A stretch of 64,000 nt of DNA from Takakia lepidozioides (taxonomy: Eukaryota; Streptophyta; Takakiopsida; Takakiales; Takakiaceae): the NCBI GenBank assembly GCA_030704615.1, contig CM060731.1:10664001-10728000 (forward strand), given 5' to 3'. The notes beneath the pieces were generated by a model that was given only the letters and a program-made list of their open reading frames with translations, was not told the DNA's origin and searched no databases. Shown here piece after piece: positions 53,325 to 64,000 of this stretch. The translations under genes and the position numbers were made by a program. Numbering within the stretch: the stretch's first letter is position 1; each line of letters opens with the position of its first letter.

Positions 53325-53380
53325 ACGACATCTTCAATACAGTTACAATAACTTACCCTTGATGGAATTGAAGATGTCGT
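53325..53380. repeat. 14-bp inverted repeat with 28-nt loop
   Basis: ACGACATCTTCAAT (53325-53338) and ATTGAAGATGTCGT (53367-53380) are perfect inverse complements. No terminator or known RNA family is suggested. Confidence 0.8.
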
Positions 53381-54536
53381 CTCTCTTGTGACTCGTGAGA
53401 GTACCCAGAGAAAGCTCATAGAGACCAAAATTAAAAAAGTGCACACCGATTTATTATAATTATTTATCATTTTGCCCCAGACCAGACATTTGAAATAGTG
53501 ACAGTTACTAAGGAATGACCATACGACACTATACAAAAATTATTTGTGGGGCATTGCAAGGAGTTAAGCATTTTTTGTTGATGTAGGTGGAGATGATCCG
53601 GGGATTACTACGCAAAGAAAGGGAGGAGATCTAGACTGAGGGGAGGAGGAAGGCAAGAGAAGGGGGAAAAAGAAACAAAGGAAAACTTTTCCCTTCAATT
53701 TGGTGAGATCCGCCCCTACTGGCAAGGGAGAGAGACAAATATTGCAAGCGTCTATCTCAATCTTGTCCTGTACCACTGGTTTACTCTATATCAAAACTGT
53801 ACTGTGCACAGTACTATTCCACCACAACTATTTTAATTTATATTCTGAATTTTTGTTACAATCTGCAGGGTATGGATGAATGCAGGTCAGATAGAGAAAT
53901 CTTTGCATGAATATGATGCATTTTAGGGATTATCCCATCCTTACTGATCAGCTACAAGTGGGTTAGAAACGTTAGAAACTGAGCACAGTATAACCGAAAA
54001 GATGCAGCTCAGAGTGACCTATCGCTAACTTGAGTTAGTCCTCTGGGCACCTGTTAAATGGCAACTTGGGAGACCAATACTGTGAGTCACCATTTTGCTG
54101 AGCATGAATTGAAAATCACATCAACAAGTAGAATAAAACTAAACTAAGTACTGTACTGCTCGGCTCATGGACGTGGCAAGGATCAGGAATCTCGAAATTA
54201 GCAGCGAGACCCTCGTTGGCGCAGCTGAAGTTTTTGTACGGAGGTTGCTCTGCTGACTGCTGAGTTCAGCTAGCAATGCCTATATGTAGCTAGAGTCAAA
54301 AGAGCAAGTGCTACAGTGTCCTCCTTTTCTCATTTGCTAGTAGTGATTTTGATCAGATGTCGTCTAGTGAAGTATTGTGTAAATTTCAACTTGCCAATTT
54401 CCCCAGGTGGTCAGTCAATATCTCAGCATCCGGCCTTGGCACTGTTCATTTTGGATAAGCGTTAATGCCACACACGTACACGTACACATCCGTTGAAAAA
54501 AACTTCGAAGTTCGGAGGCTGCAGGGCTGCACTGAT
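53381..54536. other. Spacer downstream of copy D; no gene recognised
   Basis: Short frames only. 53600-53700 is purine-rich. No LTR, RNA gene or conserved domain seen. Confidence 0.4.
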
Positions 54537-56306
54537 TTAGTTTTTCCCAAAAACATCGTTGAGTGCAGACATCGATGTCAGACTACTTCGCAACAGCTGC
54601 AAGACCTGTAGGAAAGGGACGACCCCATGATCAGTGCAGATCGAATCAGACGAACGTGGGAAGATAGAGGCAACACGACTTGGGACAGATGAGGGACAGT
54701 TCTGAGCTTCAGTGTACTAGAAACTATGACTGCACGCATGGATACATCAGGTGATTTGCTCAAAATTTCTCATAATGCTGTAAGGAGATAGTATTATACC
54801 TCATTAGGCCCGACAACTGTCTCAAAGCTTTCGAGATCTTGCATATTTCCCACGTTCAGCTTATTCAGTAGCACAATGCTTCTGATTGTTGACGTTGGTG
54901 TGATTACAAGGTCATCTGTGATCATGTAAGTTGTATTATCTACGATATATCCTCTCTTTACTGAAGTTTGCGATTCGGAAGCTGATCCAGAGAGGTCACC
55001 CGGGGCCAAAATTTTGATCTCAACATCCATTTTCCGTCTACAGGACGGGCAAAGTTGACCACGTTTCATCGTCACATCCAAGCAAACATTCAAGTTATCG
55101 TCTGCACTATTTTTGTCAGAGTCGGACTCATCTTCTGCTCTGTTGTCAGAGTTGGACTCATCCGTACTGGAGTGGCAGGTTTGTCGACATTTGTAGTAGG
55201 TAAGTTCCGAGTGCGTACTTCCTGCGATTCGCGCTTTCTTGCAGGGAACCGGCGCCCTCTTCGATCTCAATCCACTGGAGTCAGGGGCCACTAAAGTGAT
55301 CGGAACATCCATCGGGGAAAGTTTACAGGTCGGGCAAAGTTGACCACACGTAGTCGTCACGTAAGTAAGGGGGTTTGCGCTACATTTGTAGTGGGTAACT
55401 GCGTGACCACATCCTTCGATTTGCAGAAGATCGGAGTGAGAAAATCCACTTGACGGTTTGGGGTTCATAAGTACCTTCTTGTCAACATACAGAGCCGAAC
55501 TATCAAGTTTCACAACGCTCTCGAAGACATTCGATATGGCTCCCACAGCTTTCAAATGGGCACCTACAAATGTTGCAGAAATCATGCAGAAATTTGAGAT
55601 ATTTTTCTAGACAAAGGATTCGAACTACAACAAACTTCCACTAACAGGTTTAAATTATAACAGGCTGAGCCTCCATCCTGTTGATCAAACTTTGAACCGG
55701 TCCTGTAGGCTGTGCCAGCTGCTACTAGAGGTGGAAGGAAGGGGGCCTGGAGGGGGATGAAGAAAGTCAAGGAGCACTGATCTTTCATGCAAAAGAATAG
55801 AGAGTAAGTCATGTACGCTTTCATTAACGAACTACTCCGATGAGCTGTTAGGATCATGGTAACCTATCACCCCAAATGTACTCTATCAAAAACAAGGCCT
55901 GAAAGCTCGATGCCTGCTAAGTCCCGTCCCATGATCCTAAAGTTCCAACTCATTCTCGATATCATTACTGAGCCTCATCTCAGGCCGTCATGAAATGCGA
56001 CGTGCATCAATGGTGGGCACTAGTCTTAGAGGGCTGTTGAATGGTGACCTATCATACATCTATAAATTTGAGCAGACGAGCTAAAAATGAAAGTGTTCAT
56101 GATAACAGCAGTCTACTGGTGAACAGTCATACAACCTTACCTTCAGAAAGCATTCTGATGATAGAACCTGTTGGGAGAGTCAAGAAACTCAACAGAATGT
56201 CCACAAAATCTTTGCCAGCCTCCATGTATAGGACACGTCCGGTGGCTTTGCTCCTTAAGAGCGTAACTGGAATACTTGGCCGGCTGATCCCTGATGAACC
56301 GGCCAT
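54537..56306 (-). CDS. DUF674 protein, copy D (two Cys modules, acidic insert)
   Basis: Minus-strand exons: 56306-56141, 55563-54800, 54605-54537. Consensus-like donors (GTAAGG, GTATAA), phases 1 and 0, 332 aa. Exon 1 encodes VTLLRSKATGRVLYMEAGKD and LTLPTGSIIRMLSEG. Exon 2 carries a first Cys set (C116, C128, C132-x2-C135), a second (C181, C185, C216, C227-x2-C230) split by an Asp/Glu/Ser-rich stretch (about 187-214), and the core TTYMITDDLVITPTSTIRSI. Exon 3 gives VLQLLRSSLTSMSALNDVFG. The repeated GQLCP(T/S)C block indicates internal duplication of a zinc-ribbon-like module. DUF674 has no established biochemical role. Apparently intact. Confidence 0.82.
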
Positions 56307-56560
56307 GCTGAGTTCTGGACGCGTTAGCCCTTTGCATACACTACAAATCCAGATCTGCAGTGAAGTTCTTTTAGATGGCCCTTCACTAAGAGTTCTGAAT
56401 ACACCTCAAAAACAGCTTGGCACCTTAAGAAGAAGTCGGAGATGACATTAAAAAGAGGAAAATTGGATGGAGGCTCAATGGGCGACCGGTGATAATATCG
56501 CACATTGGGGTATCCAATCTTACCGATGAGATCCCCGTACTGCACTCATCATGCACGTTA
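56307..56560. other. Upstream region of copy D
   Basis: No separate gene or repeat recognised; presumed promoter of copy D. The minus-strand frame at 56324-56545 lacks any known motif. Confidence 0.35.
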
Positions 56561-56660
56561 CTATAGACTTGCTAGATTCGGGAAGCTGAGAAGCTCGACG
56601 ATTTCTTCTCCAGCTTCCATGCGCACTGCATGACGCCCATTGAATGCATGTAAATAATGC
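56561..56660 (-). pseudogene. DUF674 exon 1 fragment (copy F)
   Basis: Minus-strand translation NGRHAVRMEAGEEIVELLSF matches the exon 1 signature ING.V..MEAGKEIV of copies B to D. Neither an initiator nor a matching downstream exon was found. Confidence 0.65.
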
Positions 56661-56899
56661 CTTGTTAAATTATACTTGGAAGAAACAATGAATGCTATCC
56701 TTTCAATATATTTTTCTGGTGAATGCTCTTGAATCAATCTGCATGGGAGGATCATAAAATACAGTTTTGATGCAGTGAAACTCGGCTTATCGTCTATAGG
56801 TATTACTCAAATGCACAAATTGAATGCTTGCAAATGATGTATAGAATGTTATCGGTAAATTCAAGGCGTAGCCTGCGCATCTACTGTCATTCCTCCAGC

Positions 56900-57300
56900 A
56901 ATGGAGTCCTCCTCCTCCCTGGCCGTCTTCAGATTTAAAGGAAAAAAAAATCCATGTCGCCTCGCCCCGTGGCCTGGCGCTGCAGAACGCACGCGCGCGC
57001 TAGCCCCACGAGCCACATTACACACTAGCGGGTAGGCGCCATTCGCCGCCCACAAAAACAAAAAAACCAATGTTTGGCGCTTCGCCATGTAGCGCCTGCC
57101 CGTCGTGCGGAACGTTGCAGTCCAGAGCTCGCGCGTGCGGGGTGTATCGCGTGGCGACGCGCCGAGCATGCGGCCGCCACCAACCAACCAAAAAACAAAA
57201 TAAAAAACCAATGTTTGGCGCTTCGCCATGTGGCGCCTGTCAGTGCGCGCGGAACTGGTCCTGACGTCCTGACTCGTATGCATTCCCCTCAATAACTGGA
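56900..57300. repeat. GC-rich pair of diverged direct repeats
   Basis: AAACCAATGTTTGGCGCTTC followed by GCCATGTRGCGCCTG occurs at about 57063-57100 and again at about 57205-57240, each preceded by an (A/C)-rich CAAAAAACAAA stretch and CpG-rich sequence. Unit spacing is about 140 bp. A minus-strand frame (57364-56861, 167 codons) crosses both and so contains the repeated peptide MAKRQTLVF. I consider that frame a by-product of the high GC content. Confidence 0.65.
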
Positions 57301-57364
57301 TGCTGCTGAAATCTAAGCAGTACAGCGAATCTTGTACTCGATGATTGCGATATTGCACATCCAC

Positions 57365-58204
57365 CCCTAATCAGCTTGTCGTTCAGCTAGTAACATGCTT
57401 GACGGCCCGGTGTCAGGGACCATGAATCATATGAAATGAAGTATGTATTCAATCAATTCGTGATAATCTAAGGATCAGATAGTTTCTAGAAGTTATACTG
57501 GTGCAATTAATAAAATAACTATGTTAGTAGATGAAGACTGGCTAACAAAGGATGCATGTAACTAAGTGCGTAGAGAGCTTCGCAAACAGTTGCCAGTTAG
57601 ATCACTTCGTAGATATACGAGTATAGTTAACAATTGATGTGATTAATGACTAAGATATTGTAATATGTTACAACCCATCTCGATTACTGTGCTGTATCAA
57701 GGTATAATCTTACTTGACAGCGGCAATCTTGGGAGCTTGCAGAAAGCTTCCAGGATCTGTTAGCTATTCTAAAGATCAAATCGCCTTCTCCAAGCAGTTA
57801 AGAACGTTCGTCTAGAAAACCTTGATATATGTGGAGGGCCGTCACCAATTCAGACGATAGCCGTGAACTCATCTTTCTGATGCACATGCATTAGTCATAC
57901 GTCCCTTCACTTCTCTCAGCTTTTGGACTCTAAGATCAATATAATTGTTTTTGGGCTCCTTGTGGAGGGCCCTATTCTCTTTCTTGTTTCATGATTTCTC
58001 TTGTCCGCGGACGTTATTAAGTACATCATTTGTCTTTGTCTCTTACAACTGTCCCTGAACTGTCTATCATCTCATCTGAATGTCAAGATAGTTACTGGAA
58101 TGTCGACCTCGACATAGCACAACTGAGCGGTGCGCTTCGCATATGATGACCTGTCTTGAAGATTTAGTATCACCACATCTATATGTATGCATTCACTTGA
58201 TGAC
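57365..58204. other. Intergenic; no gene recognised
   Basis: AT-rich sequence with short frames only; no repeat or RNA gene identified. Confidence 0.4.
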
Positions 58205-58262
58205 CGGATCTTGACGTCGGTGTGATCTCCAGGTCATCGGTGATCATGTACGTTGTATTCAT
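58205..58262 (-). pseudogene. DUF674 core fragment (copy G)
   Basis: The minus strand encodes NTTYMITDDLEITPTS, the most conserved DUF674 exon 2 segment, within otherwise unrelated sequence. It is an isolated relic that marks the right edge of the cluster. Confidence 0.7.
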
Positions 58263-58754
58263 CACAACATATTATTGTTTTACATGCTCCCAATAACTAA
58301 ACATAGACACTGTCAATAGTGGACAGACTTAGACATGTACTTAGACAAACACAAATGCACTCACACATGTGCAGAATACACAATCAGCAAGCAAACAGCT
58401 GAAGATCTACAAATCTGAGCATTACAGAATTCAATGGTCTTTGAATTAATTGTCACCAGACTAGGCTGTCCATCGTCACCTCATTACACACCTACGTAGC
58501 AGCAGGTCGAGAGCAACGTCTCTAGCTCATAAACACAAAGGCAGCAAAAACTGCAGTCCAAGAATGGCCATATGTAACATAAAAAAAACTAACTAGCAAC
58601 TAACAATCTGAAGAGAAAGTAACATGTAACAGATTATAGCCAGTAGTGCACATTGCTCACTGGTAAACTGACTACTTGATGATATCATTCAACACTCCCA
58701 CTAGTCAGTGAACCACTGGGCATTGTAGCACTGGTCAATAGGAGTGGTTACAGC

Positions 58755-59130
58755 ATGTGCATTTTAATACCCAAACTTCTTGAGCACCTTCTAAATGTAC
58801 TTGCTCTGGTCAATTCTTATGGTCCTTGCTTCCCTGTTCCGAGTAACATGCAGCCCGACATAGATCTCTGGCAGACCTTTGGTGATGGTAAAGGCCTCTC
58901 CCATATAGGACAAGATCTCGTTTACTCTTCTAGTCTTTCCTACTACAGGCCAACCCGTCGTCGACAAATATAGTGACAAGCAGCTTGGGATTCATCTGCC
59001 CAAAATAAACGCATGAATCGGCCGAGCTGGGCACTAGATTGTATATTGTCAGAAAGGCGTTGAAACGCTTGTTCCAAACCTTGCTTGCCCGTTTTAGGCC
59101 ATATAATTTTGGTTATAGAGAACTCATCAA
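58755..59130 (-). pseudogene. Copia reverse transcriptase remnant
   Basis: Minus-strand pieces YGLKRASKVWNKRFNAFL, FVDDGLACS and EIYVGLHVTRNREARTIRID follow copia RT order (compare 45650-45360). One frameshift lies near 58975. No LTR recognised next to it. Confidence 0.82.
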
Positions 59131-59156
59131 GATTACACTTGAGTCATCCTTCTTGA

Positions 59157-59182
59157 CACTGTAGTTACTAGTAACTACAGTG
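59157..59182. repeat. Perfect 26-bp palindrome
   Basis: The half-site CACTGTAGTTACT is followed immediately by its exact reverse complement, with no spacer. It lies between the copia remnant and the end of the right-hand chromovirus LTR. Confidence 0.9.
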
Positions 59183-59237
59183 CTAGTTACTTAAGCATTG
59201 AGAGCAATGGGCTATGCTCTCTTTTAGTCCTCATGTG

Positions 59238-60823
59238 TGTTGCGCACCTCACTTCGGTAAGCTCCCCTTCAAGTCATAGTTACTCGCTTTGATGCGTGCG
59301 CTTGACTCCCAACCTGGCCGCCGGGCCAACTTGGAGCTTCGGCTGCTCACCGGGACATAACGGTCCCCCTTCGCTCTCCCACTAAACCCTCCACCTATTT
59401 GGGCCTAGTGGAATTCCCTTTGGTAGATGCAGTCGGAACAGCTCCCCACTCTTTGGTCGCTTGGTCGCTCGCTTACTGCACTAGTTTTTGGTCACCAACG
59501 GGCTTGCACCGTTCTCGGGGTCACTACTCCCCTTATATATACTTCTGTAGCTATCCGCGGGGGTTTCACAACCAGCCATGCCATTTTATGCGAACCACCA
59601 CGAAAACCCTCGACTCCCGGTGATGAGTCGCGGTGAGTCTTGGCCCCTTCACCACGGCCCCTATGGACTGTGATGAGTCCCAAGACTCCCCACGACTCCC
59701 ACCACGAGGTCTCCGCCCCCATGGTGAGTCCTATGCAACCCCCCACTAAGTCCCGCTAAGCTACCACCACCACCCCTTGTGGAGCCACCCCCACCGCAAC
59801 CTGGTGTGCGGGCTCCACCTAGTGAGCGCCTCCGCCTCCTTGAGTGCCTTGGGCACTCAAGGGTGCTTCAGCCCCCCATATCTATCGTTGCCGCCGCTGC
59901 ACCCACCACAAGGCAGCCCCTCATGTGTCCCGACCCCCTGCCCTCAAGGCAAAGGCCGCGACACACACCCCTACCAACAGGGAGTCGATGTCCTCATCGA
60001 CTTGTCATTTTGTAGAAACGAACATCCAAGTTGTGGCGTCCCACATCAAGGAGTTTGTTTCCGTACCATGGCGTCCATGGCAAAGAACCAAACCCCACAC
60101 TTGACTCTACTCTCCACTAGCTAGTTCGGCCGACTTCCTCCAAGTCCCAGCCAAGGGTGGAGCCTCTCCAGCTCCTCCCAGTGCATTCTTCTTGGCCTAC
60201 TTCAAGGCCAAGGAACGATCCTCCCTGAGGATCGAATCGTCTTACTGCAACAACATTGCTTGCGACCGCTCATGATGCCGCTTTTGGCATCACCTTGAGC
60301 AAGGGTTCCCTGGAACCCTCTTTGACTAGGAAGATAACCTTGAACCAACCGTGCGCCCCCAATCACTACAATTGGGTTCGCCTTGGAATGCTGGCCTGGG
60401 TACGGAAACACGCCGAAAGCGCACTACGACTTCGTCCCGAGCTACACGATTATAGTACGTGAAACGGAAGCACGTAGCTTCCGCGTTAGTAGCCCGCACT
60501 ACAACCCCGCCAGCGCAGTTATAGTACGCGCACGCGCCAGGTGCGCACTAGCACGTGAACTCCCAAAGAAGACGCAAGTTTCATTGCCCCTTGGATGGGG
60601 TCACCCGATTTCGGCACTACGCAAACACACGATTAACCCAATTTACCTCTCCCACTTTTATAAGCTAGCATGCATTCTACACACTAGCCAACCATACCAT
60701 GCATCACCATTCCAAACAAAATAGGACGCACAACATTTGGAAGCCATTTCATTTATAGCATGTTTTGTACAATACAAGTTTTTGCAATCGGATTCCAGCT
60801 AGCTAAACCGGGCTAAGCATGCA
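59238..60823 (-). repeat. 3' LTR of the right chromovirus
   Basis: 1586 bp, beginning TGCATGC and ending GCAACA on the minus strand; homologous throughout to 3669-5268, with the same TATATATA box (about 59533-59541). Confidence 0.85.
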
Positions 60824-60857
60824 TTTCCTCTCCACGCTCCAAGGTTGATGTCCCCCA

Positions 60858-63800
60858 TCAACTCTTCTTCCGCTTTTGAGGTCGCCCTTCGAAAGCTGCA
60901 ACCGCCTCGGATGCGTTTTTCATTTCTGAGGCACACACCCAAGATGCCTCCACATGATGATAGCCCTTCCATTTGACGAGATACTCCGTTTCTCGGTTCT
61001 TGAACCTCCTCGACATAAGTATTGCCTCCACCTCGTACTCAGGTTCATTTTCATGATCCAACAGCATAGGTGGCGGACGCAACACTTGATGCCGATTCGG
61101 ACGTGCTTCATCTTTGAAGTAAGGCTTCAAAAGGGAGACATGGAATACTGGGTGCACTTTGATGTTTGCCGGCAGCTCCAATTCATACACATCTTCATTC
61201 ATAACCTTCCGAATGCGAAAGGGTCCCGCATACGGAGGCACGAACTTCGGACTCACTTCCGGAGGTAGTCGGAAATTCTTGATGTTCACCAGACCCTCCG
61301 TGCCTGCCTCAAACTTCACTCTCCCTCCGCTTCCGATTCGCCGCCTGCCTTTCATACCGTTTCCTAGCTTTGGCAATGTTGTACTTTGCGAGCTTCAACA
61401 AACGCTCCGTTCTTTTCCAGTACCGCCGCTACTGCCGTTCCTCAACGTCCTGGGCGGCCCAACTTGTCGACACCAGAGGTGCTTTTCCATAGACCAATAC
61501 GAAAGGGGAAACTCCCGTTGCGGAGTGTTCTGTGTTATTATAACATAACTATGCCGCGTCTAAGTGTTCCATCCAGTCTGTTTGGTCTGCCGACACGTAA
61601 TTCCGCAAGATCTGCTTCACTACGGGATTCACTCTTTTTGTTTGGCCGTCGGTCGGCCTCGTCCCCATCTTCTTCCAAAGTGCCCTCCAAAATTTACTCG
61701 TAAACTTTGGATCGCGGTCCGAGACAATATCCTTCGGGACTCCATGATGCTTTAAGACGTGGGCGAAGTAAAGTCGTCATGTTTTCCTGCCCGTTGCCGT
61801 CTCCTTGGTGGGAATGAAATGACCCATTTTACTGAACCTATCCACCACCACCATGATTGCATCGAATCCTTTTGACAGCGGCATAGCAGTCATGAAATCC
61901 ATCGAGACGCTTTCCCAAGTCCCCTCTCTGGAATCGGAAGGGTTGTAGCAGCCCCGCTTGCTTTTTGTACTCGCCTCCGGTTTTGTTGGCATATGGTGCA
62001 TGTCTTGACATACTCCTCTGCCTCCTCCCTCAGTTTGGGCCAGAAATACTCTTTCTTCAAGAGTGCCGCAGTGCGCTTGGCTCCGCCGTGGCCGCAAGCG
62101 GGCTATCATGGCATTCTCTCAAGAGGCTATCTCTGATCCCTCCCTTCGGCACGTAGAGACGCTTTTGCTTATACCGGAGCAGTCCATTTTGCAAGTGGAA
62201 CTGCGATTTAACCCCCATCCTCAAGTCCTGCACACGGATTTTGCCAGCTCATCCTTCCGGCAAGCCTTCCGGATCTTCCTTTGGAGCGCCGTCTCGCCCT
62301 TGTACCCAACAAAGAGCTGCTGCTTCCTACTTAAAGCATCGGCCACCATGTTGTCTCGTCCCGGTTTGTAATGGATATCCACATCGAACACCGACAAAGT
62401 ATCTTGTCACCTAAGTTGTTTTGGGGACAACTTGGGCTGCGTGGCGAAATACTTCACCGTGACATTGTTCGTGAACACCTTCACTGGGTTGGAACCAACA
62501 TAGTGGCGCTAAAGCTCAAGACAGTGCACCACCGCCTTCATCTCTTTCTCGTGCGTCGGCCACCGTCGCTCCACTTCATTCAGTTCTTACTTTCGTAAGC
62601 CACTGGACGTCCATCTTGCATCAGAACACCCCCAATCGCGAAGTCCGACGCATCTGTATGTATCTTGAACGGACGATCGAACTCCGGGATTTTCAAGACT
62701 GGAGCTTCGCGATCCACTGCTTCAATTCAGCAAAAGCTTGGCCACACAAGGTGTTCCATACCCAGACTTTGGATTTACACAGAAGGTCTGACAACGGCCC
62801 CGCGATCTTTGGAAATTTCTCACATACTTCCGGTAATAGGAGGCGAGTCCTAGGAAGGATCGCACTCCCCGGGACCGAAGTCGGAGGCTCCTAGTCCAGA
62901 TCGCCCTCACCTTTCTGTCATCCATTTTTATCCCATCTTGTAAAATCACATGCCCCAGGAACTCCACTTTTGTGACCCCAAATTCGCACTTTGAAACTTT
63001 GGCATACAACTTCCCTTCCCGCAATTTTTGGAACACCCTTTTGAGGTGCTCCAGGTGCTCCTCCTTTGTTTTCGAATACACCAAGAGTCATGTCGTCGAT
63101 GTACACGATCACAAGTCATCCAACCATTCCTGGAAAAGGTTCTTCATCAGCGTGCTAAGGTCGCGGTGCATGGTGAGCCCAAAAGGCATCACCAAGAACT
63201 CATATGAACCATACCTTTTCCTGCACGCGGTCTTCTCCTCATCTCCTTCCGCCACTCGAATTTGATGATAGCCGGAGCGCAGATCGATTCCGGCTGAAAT
63301 ACTTCGCTCCTGCCAACCGATCGAAAAGGTCGTCAATCCTTGGCAAAGGATACCGGTTTTTGATAGTCACCTTATTCAAAGCCCTGTAATCGACACACAT
63401 CCGCAGCGTCCCATCCTTCTTGTCTGCGAATAGCACCGGGGCTCCGTAAGGTAACTTACTCGGCTGGATGTACCCCTTTGACATTAGATCTTTGAGCTGA
63501 GTCTTCAGCTCGACCAACTCTCTGTGGCTCACACGGTAGGGCACCTTGGCAGGCGGTTCCGATCCCGGTATCACCTCAATCTTGTGGTCAACTCCTCTTT
63601 GCGGTGGCAAGCCGCTTGGCAAATCCTCCGCATCACATCATGGTATTTCTCCAAATCCCCTTGATCCAATCTGGGCTCGGCTCTCCATCGCCTTCTCCTT
63701 CACTTCTCTAATGTAGAGCAAAAACTGGGGCTCGTGTGCCTCCTCCACGGCCCACTCCCTTGCTGACAGAAGTTTATTCGCCCTCCCACGGGTTTGGGCG

Positions 63801-63980
63801 TTTCCAAACTCGTAAGACCTCGCCACCATTTCAACATGGCAGCGTGACTACCCTCTTGCGGCCATCTATGACCGCTCCGGATTTGCTCAAAAAGGTCATC
63901 CCCAAAATGAGATCCACTCCATCGATCTCGCAGATGGTGAAGTTCTCACGTCCCTCCCAACTCCCCAGTTGAAGAGGAAC
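60858..63980 (-). pseudogene. Frameshifted protease-RT-integrase-chromodomain of right chromovirus
   Basis: Minus-strand segments in order: protease end and linker (to about 63638), RT N-terminus (63622-63239), RT (63336-63109 and 63084-62722), integrase finger and core (about 62150-61560), and integrase C-terminus with chromodomain (61376-60858; [15 protein letters not shown]). The YIDD box is disrupted (YIDD then M at about 63100). Segments lie in different frames, so Pol is dead. The PR-RT junction here keeps the base missing near 829 in the left copy. Confidence 0.9.
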
Positions 63981-64000
63981 ATCGAACGCCAACCTCGTCG

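Larger units (their letters stand above)
59238..64000 (-). mobile_element. Second copy of the left-edge chromovirus, inverted, degenerate
   Basis: The minus strand matches 1-5268 along its length: protease-RT linker at the right edge, Pol, chromodomain ending at 60858, purine tract, and LTR 60823-59238. Its 5' LTR is outside the window. Several indels break the reading frame. Confidence 0.94.

Noticed and set aside
53106-53351. 81-codon plus-strand frame after the TGACG array
   Set aside because: No known domain, and its end falls inside the inverted repeat at 53325-53380.

Overview
The window looks like nuclear DNA of a land plant, most likely a seedless plant (moss, other bryophyte, lycophyte or fern). 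Three things suggest this: intron-containing plant genes, plant-type chromovirus, copia and LINE retroelements, and a gene resembling the axonemal protein ZMYND12, which is expected only where flagellated sperm are made. The species cannot be fixed from sequence alone.

Layout. Positions 1-5268 hold the 3' part of a Ty3/gypsy chromovirus (plus strand, 1.6-kb LTR). 5461-9262 is a degraded minus-strand LINE, split by about 1.6 kb containing a hairpin-bearing tandem repeat. Three ordinary host genes follow on the plus strand: a secreted GH9 endo-glucanase with a C-terminal CBM49 (10658-15272, ten exons), a ZMYND12-like TPR gene (about 17791-20546) and ribosomal protein S15a (21038-21928). A 47-codon ORF with one membrane segment lies on the minus strand at 24598-24741.

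At 27042-36122 an LRR receptor-like protein gene is interrupted by a second chromovirus (27566-33749) with paired LTRs, a tRNA-iMet primer site and a 5-bp target duplication. Without the element and one duplicate, the host frame is open for 963 codons. A MITE-like element with terminal inverted repeats sits at 36962-37617.

From about 38.5 to 58.3 kb there is a cluster of DUF674 genes in both orientations: two intact three-exon genes (48991-50430 and 54537-56306, both minus), one with a damaged last exon (41870-43675) and at least five decayed copies. Members differ mainly in how many Cys-pair (zinc-ribbon-like) modules they carry: none, one or two. A copia element lacking gag and protease (44104-47587) and a second copia LTR (52570-52887) have inserted into the cluster. 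Both have a primer site matching the interior of initiator tRNA-Met rather than its 3' end.

The window ends with a copia remnant (58755-59130), a perfect 26-bp palindrome and an inverted, frameshifted copy of the first chromovirus (59238-64000). All functional calls come from reading translated sequence and recalled family signatures; no database search was run.
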